From NCBI RefSeq assembly GCF_014200725.1, contig NZ_JACHCL010000003.1, positions 186,001-250,000 of the forward strand: a DNA stretch of 64,000 nt, in the 5' to 3' direction. Origin of the DNA: Janthinobacterium silvisoli (lineage in GTDB: Bacteria > Pseudomonadota > Gammaproteobacteria > Burkholderiales > Burkholderiaceae_D). Under the pieces are notes generated by a model. The model was not told the DNA's origin and searched no databases. It saw only the letters and a list, made by a program, of their open reading frames with translations. The stretch's first letter is position 1. The number at the start of each line of letters is the position of its first letter. This document shows positions 61,712-64,000 of this stretch, one piece after another. A program made the translations under genes and the position numbers.

Positions 61712-61749
61712 GCACATTAATTCACCCACTGGATGCACGGAGACCTTGA

Positions 61750-63084
61750 ATGACAGAGTTAAGTAAAAACGGTAAAAGCGTCCGCAGCCCGATCACCTGG
61801 GTTCCCACGCTGTACTTCGCCCAGGGCTTGCCGTTTTATGCGGTGGCGCTGGTGGCCGGTCTGATGTTCAAGAGCCTGGGTGTGCCGAACGACCAGATCG
61901 CCCGCTGGACGGCGATGATCGGTTTTGCCTGGGTCTTCAAGCCGCTGTGGAGTCCCTTTCTCGAACTGGCGCCCAGTAAAAAAACCATGGTGGTGCTGTT
62001 CCAGTTCCTCGGTGGCCTGAGCCTGGGCATGATCGCGCTGGCGCTGCAAACGCCGCTGTGGTTTGCTGCCTGCATCGCCGTGCTGGCCGTGGCTGCACTG
62101 GCCGCATCGACGCACGACATCGTCTGCGACGGCCTGTATATCGCCAGCCTGTCGAACAAGCAGCAAGCGGCTTACGCAGGCTGGCAAGGCGCCTTCTTCA
62201 ACGCGGGCAAGTTCATCTCGCTGGGCGGCCTGGTGATCCTGGCCGGCTACCTGGAGAAAAATATCGGCGTCAAGTCCGCCTGGTCGGTGATCTTCCTGAT
62301 CATCGGCGCCATCATGGTGTCGCTGGCCGCCTATCACATCTGGTCGCTGCCGCAAGTGCGCAATACCGCCGTGAAGGACAAGAGCATCGCCGGCATCAGC
62401 CGCACCCTGTGGGAAGTGCTGGTGGACTTCCTGAAAAAGCCTGGCATCTGGGGCATGATCGCCTTCATCATCCTGTTCCGCGCCGGCGAAGCGCAGGTGC
62501 AGACCATCGGCCCGCTGTTCCTGCGCGAAGCGCGCGAACTGGGCGGCCTGGGCCTGTCGACAGTGGAAGTGGGCGCCGTGTATGGCACGGCTGGCACGGT
62601 AGCGTTTTTGCTGGGCAGCATAGGCGGTGGCTACTTCACTTCATGGCTGGGCCTGAAACGCGCCATGTTCTTCCTGATCCTGGCCATGAACTTGCCGAAC
62701 CTGGTGTTTTACTACCTGAGCCACAGCCTGCCGAGCGACCTGACCCTGATCACGGCTGCCCTGAGCGTGGAAATGTTTGGCTACGGTTTTGGTTTCGTCG
62801 GCCTGATCCTGTTCATGATGCAGGTGGTCTCGGTGGGCAAATACCAGACCGCCCACTATGCGTTTGCCACCGGCGTGATGCAGCTGGGCTTCGTGCTGTT
62901 CAAGATGATCAGCGGCGATATCCAGATGGCGCTGGGCTACAAGAATTTCTTCCTGTGGGTGCTGGTATCGGCCATTCCCGTACTGGTGCTGTCGCGCTTC
63001 ATGCGCGTGGGACCAAAAGAGAGCGCCGACAAGCCGGAACTCGGCAAATCCGAGTCCCCACCAGCGGCAGCCAGCGCAAATTAA
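61750..63084 (+). CDS. AmpG-like MFS permease
   Basis: The 444-residue protein has 12 predicted helices. The opening WVPTLYFAQGLPFYAVAL and the segments STHDIVCDGLYIASLSNKQQ and GWQGAFFNAGKF are AmpG-type features. AmpG imports GlcNAc-anhydromuropeptides. In this operon it may carry chitobiose or related disaccharides, which is inference. An ABC transporter and an MFS carrier for one pathway is notable. Confidence 0.88.
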   Translation: MTELSKNGKSVRSPITWVPTLYFAQGLPFYAVALVAGLMFKSLGVPNDQIARWTAMIGFAWVFKPLWSPFLELAPSKKTMVVLFQFLGGLSLGMIALALQTPLWFAACIAVLAVAALAASTHDIVCDGLYIASLSNKQQAAYAGWQGAFFNAGKFISLGGLVILAGYLEKNIGVKSAWSVIFLIIGAIMVSLAAYHIWSLPQVRNTAVKDKSIAGISRTLWEVLVDFLKKPGIWGMIAFIILFRAGEAQVQTIGPLFLREARELGGLGLSTVEVGAVYGTAGTVAFLLGSIGGGYFTSWLGLKRAMFFLILAMNLPNLVFYYLSHSLPSDLTLITAALSVEMFGYGFGFVGLILFMMQVVSVGKYQTAHYAFATGVMQLGFVLFKMISGDIQMALGYKNFFLWVLVSAIPVLVLSRFMRVGPKESADKPELGKSESPPAAASAN

Positions 63085-63108
63085 GAGTCAACCGGAGTCA
63101 CGACGTAC

Positions 63109-64000
63109 ATGGCACAAATCGTTTTAAACAATATCGTCAAGCTGTATGACGACAAGCACCCGGTCATCCACGGCATCGACCTCGACATCCGCGACGGCGA
63201 ATTCGTGGTCTTTGTCGGCCCGTCCGGCTGCGGCAAGTCGACCCTGCTGCGCATGATCGCCGGCCTGGAAGACATCAGCGGCGGCGAGCTGCACATCGGC
63301 GGCAAGCTGGCCAACGATATCGCGCCGGCCGAGCGCGGCCTGGCGATGGTCTTCCAGAGCTACGCCCTGTATCCGCACATGACCGTGTTCGAGAACATGG
63401 CGTTTGCCTTGAACCTGGCGGGCCACAAGAAGGCCGAGGTGCGGGCCGCCGTGGAACGGGCCGCCGACATACTGCAGATTACGCCGCTGCTCAAACGCAA
63501 GCCGAAAGACCTGTCGGGCGGCCAGCGCCAGCGGGTGGCCATCGGCCGCGCCATCGTGCGCAAGCCACAAGTGTTTTTGTTCGACGAGCCGCTGTCGAAC
63601 CTGGATGCCTCGCTGCGCGTGCAGATGCGCGTGGAAATCTCGCGCCTGCATCAGGAATTGAAGACCACCATGATCTACGTCACGCACGACCAGGTCGAAG
63701 CGATGACCCTGGGCGAGCGCATCGTGGTGTTCAACGGCGGGCGCATCGAACAGGTGGGCAGCCCACATGAGCTGTATAACAATCCGGGCAATCTGTTCGT
63801 GGCCGGCTTCCTCGGTGCGCCGAAGATGAACTTCATTCCCTGCACCGCGATGCAAGGCGAGGCTGGCAAGGTCAGCGTGCGCCTGCCCGGCGGCGCCGTC
63901 ATCGATGTCGCCGCCAATGGCAGCACCATAGCAAGCGGCGACAGCCTGACCCTGGGCGTGCGCGCCGAACACCTGGGCCTGCGCAGCGCGGCAGATACCC
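63109..64000 (+). CDS. Sugar ABC transporter ATPase, N-terminal part (cut by window edge)
   Basis: About 297 codons are visible from ATG 63109, preceded by GGAG. Walker A is [16 protein letters not shown], the signature [15 protein letters not shown], Walker [13 protein letters not shown] and the switch His in [10 protein letters not shown]. This is the MalK/UgpC/MsmX class. A C-terminal TOBE regulatory domain has begun (LRSAADT at the edge). It energises the two permeases. Confidence 0.95.
   Translation, partial: MAQIVLNNIVKLYDDKHPVIHGIDLDIRDGEFVVFVGPSGCGKSTLLRMIAGLEDISGGELHIGGKLANDIAPAERGLAMVFQSYALYPHMTVFENMAFALNLAGHKKAEVRAAVERAADILQITPLLKRKPKDLSGGQRQRVAIGRAIVRKPQVFLFDEPLSNLDASLRVQMRVEISRLHQELKTTMIYVTHDQVEAMTLGERIVVFNGGRIEQVGSPHELYNNPGNLFVAGFLGAPKMNFIPCTAMQGEAGKVSVRLPGGAVIDVAANGSTIASGDSLTLGVRAEHLGLRSAADT

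Noticed and set aside
62058..63149. 363-residue plus-strand frame overlapping the MFS carrier and ATPase start
   Set aside because: It is a shifted frame of the AmpG-like gene, rich in Arg, Gly and Pro, without family features.
1..64000. tRNA, rRNA, transposase or phage genes
   Set aside because: Reading both strands I saw no cloverleaf-type sequence, rRNA segment, transposase, integrase or phage protein, so nothing is reported.

Overview
The window reads as chromosome of a GC-rich betaproteobacterium of the family Oxalobacteraceae (Janthinobacterium, Duganella or Massilia type). This is inferred from protein character (PEP-CTERM-like tail, FimV-like protein, GspAB, FecIR with TonB receptor, chitin-sugar operon) and not from a marker gene. 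I found no rRNA, tRNA, CRISPR array, prophage or insertion sequence. Gene density is high and codon use looks even.

Layout. 1-2.4 kb: the start of a TonB-like membrane protein (cut by the window edge), a small periplasmic protein and a two-domain retropepsin-like protease. 2.7-9.5 kb: an iron-uptake block on the minus strand, with a Fur-box promoter, PepSY reductase-like protein, small membrane protein, FecI-type sigma factor, FecR, an IutA-like TonB receptor with signalling domain, and an SsfX3-like SGNH hydrolase. 9.6-18.8 kb: mixed metabolism and regulators (GNAT, SMP-30 lipoprotein, PRISE-type reductase with LysR, TipA-like MerR, DadA-like oxidase with HxlR, MFS exporter). 18.8-21.6 kb: a Crp/Fnr regulator beside a soluble NarX/NarL-type two-component pair whose GAF domain carries a cysteine cluster. 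21.7-31.4 kb: PfpI, ABM, an NAD-salvage pair (nicotinamidase-like and pncB), two tandem small paralogues, azoreductase with LysR, cbpAM, and an NmrA-like reductase with LysR. 31.4-33.9 kb: three adjacent secreted beta/gamma-crystallin proteins with eight domains in total. 34-46 kb: MATE exporter, dipeptidyl peptidase, CsbD, methyltransferase, M13 peptidase, HDOD, FliT-like, FimV-like, fumC, an S4 protein and a DUF883-like protein. 46-48 kb: a bufferin-type RiPP locus, a BufA1-like (DUF2282) precursor followed by one protein that fuses the MNIO (DUF692) enzyme to its DUF2063 partner. 48.2-54.5 kb: YjfB, mobB, a phospholipase C/phosphatase-like protein, gspA-gspB and small proteins. 54.7-64 kb: an amino-sugar operon running off the right edge.

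The amino-sugar operon combines uptake (binding protein, two permeases, an ATPase and an AmpG-like MFS carrier), phosphorylation (BadF-type kinase), deacetylation (NagA) and deamination (SIS-type NagB-II) under a GntR/UTRA regulator. It has a good sigma-70 promoter and a plausible DasR/NagQ-like operator.

The most interesting loci are the fused bufferin maturase, the beta/gamma-crystallin cluster, the cysteine-rich GAF histidine kinase, the double retropepsin, and the SsfX3-like hydrolase next to an IutA-like receptor. All functional calls come from reading sequence motifs; no database search was possible.
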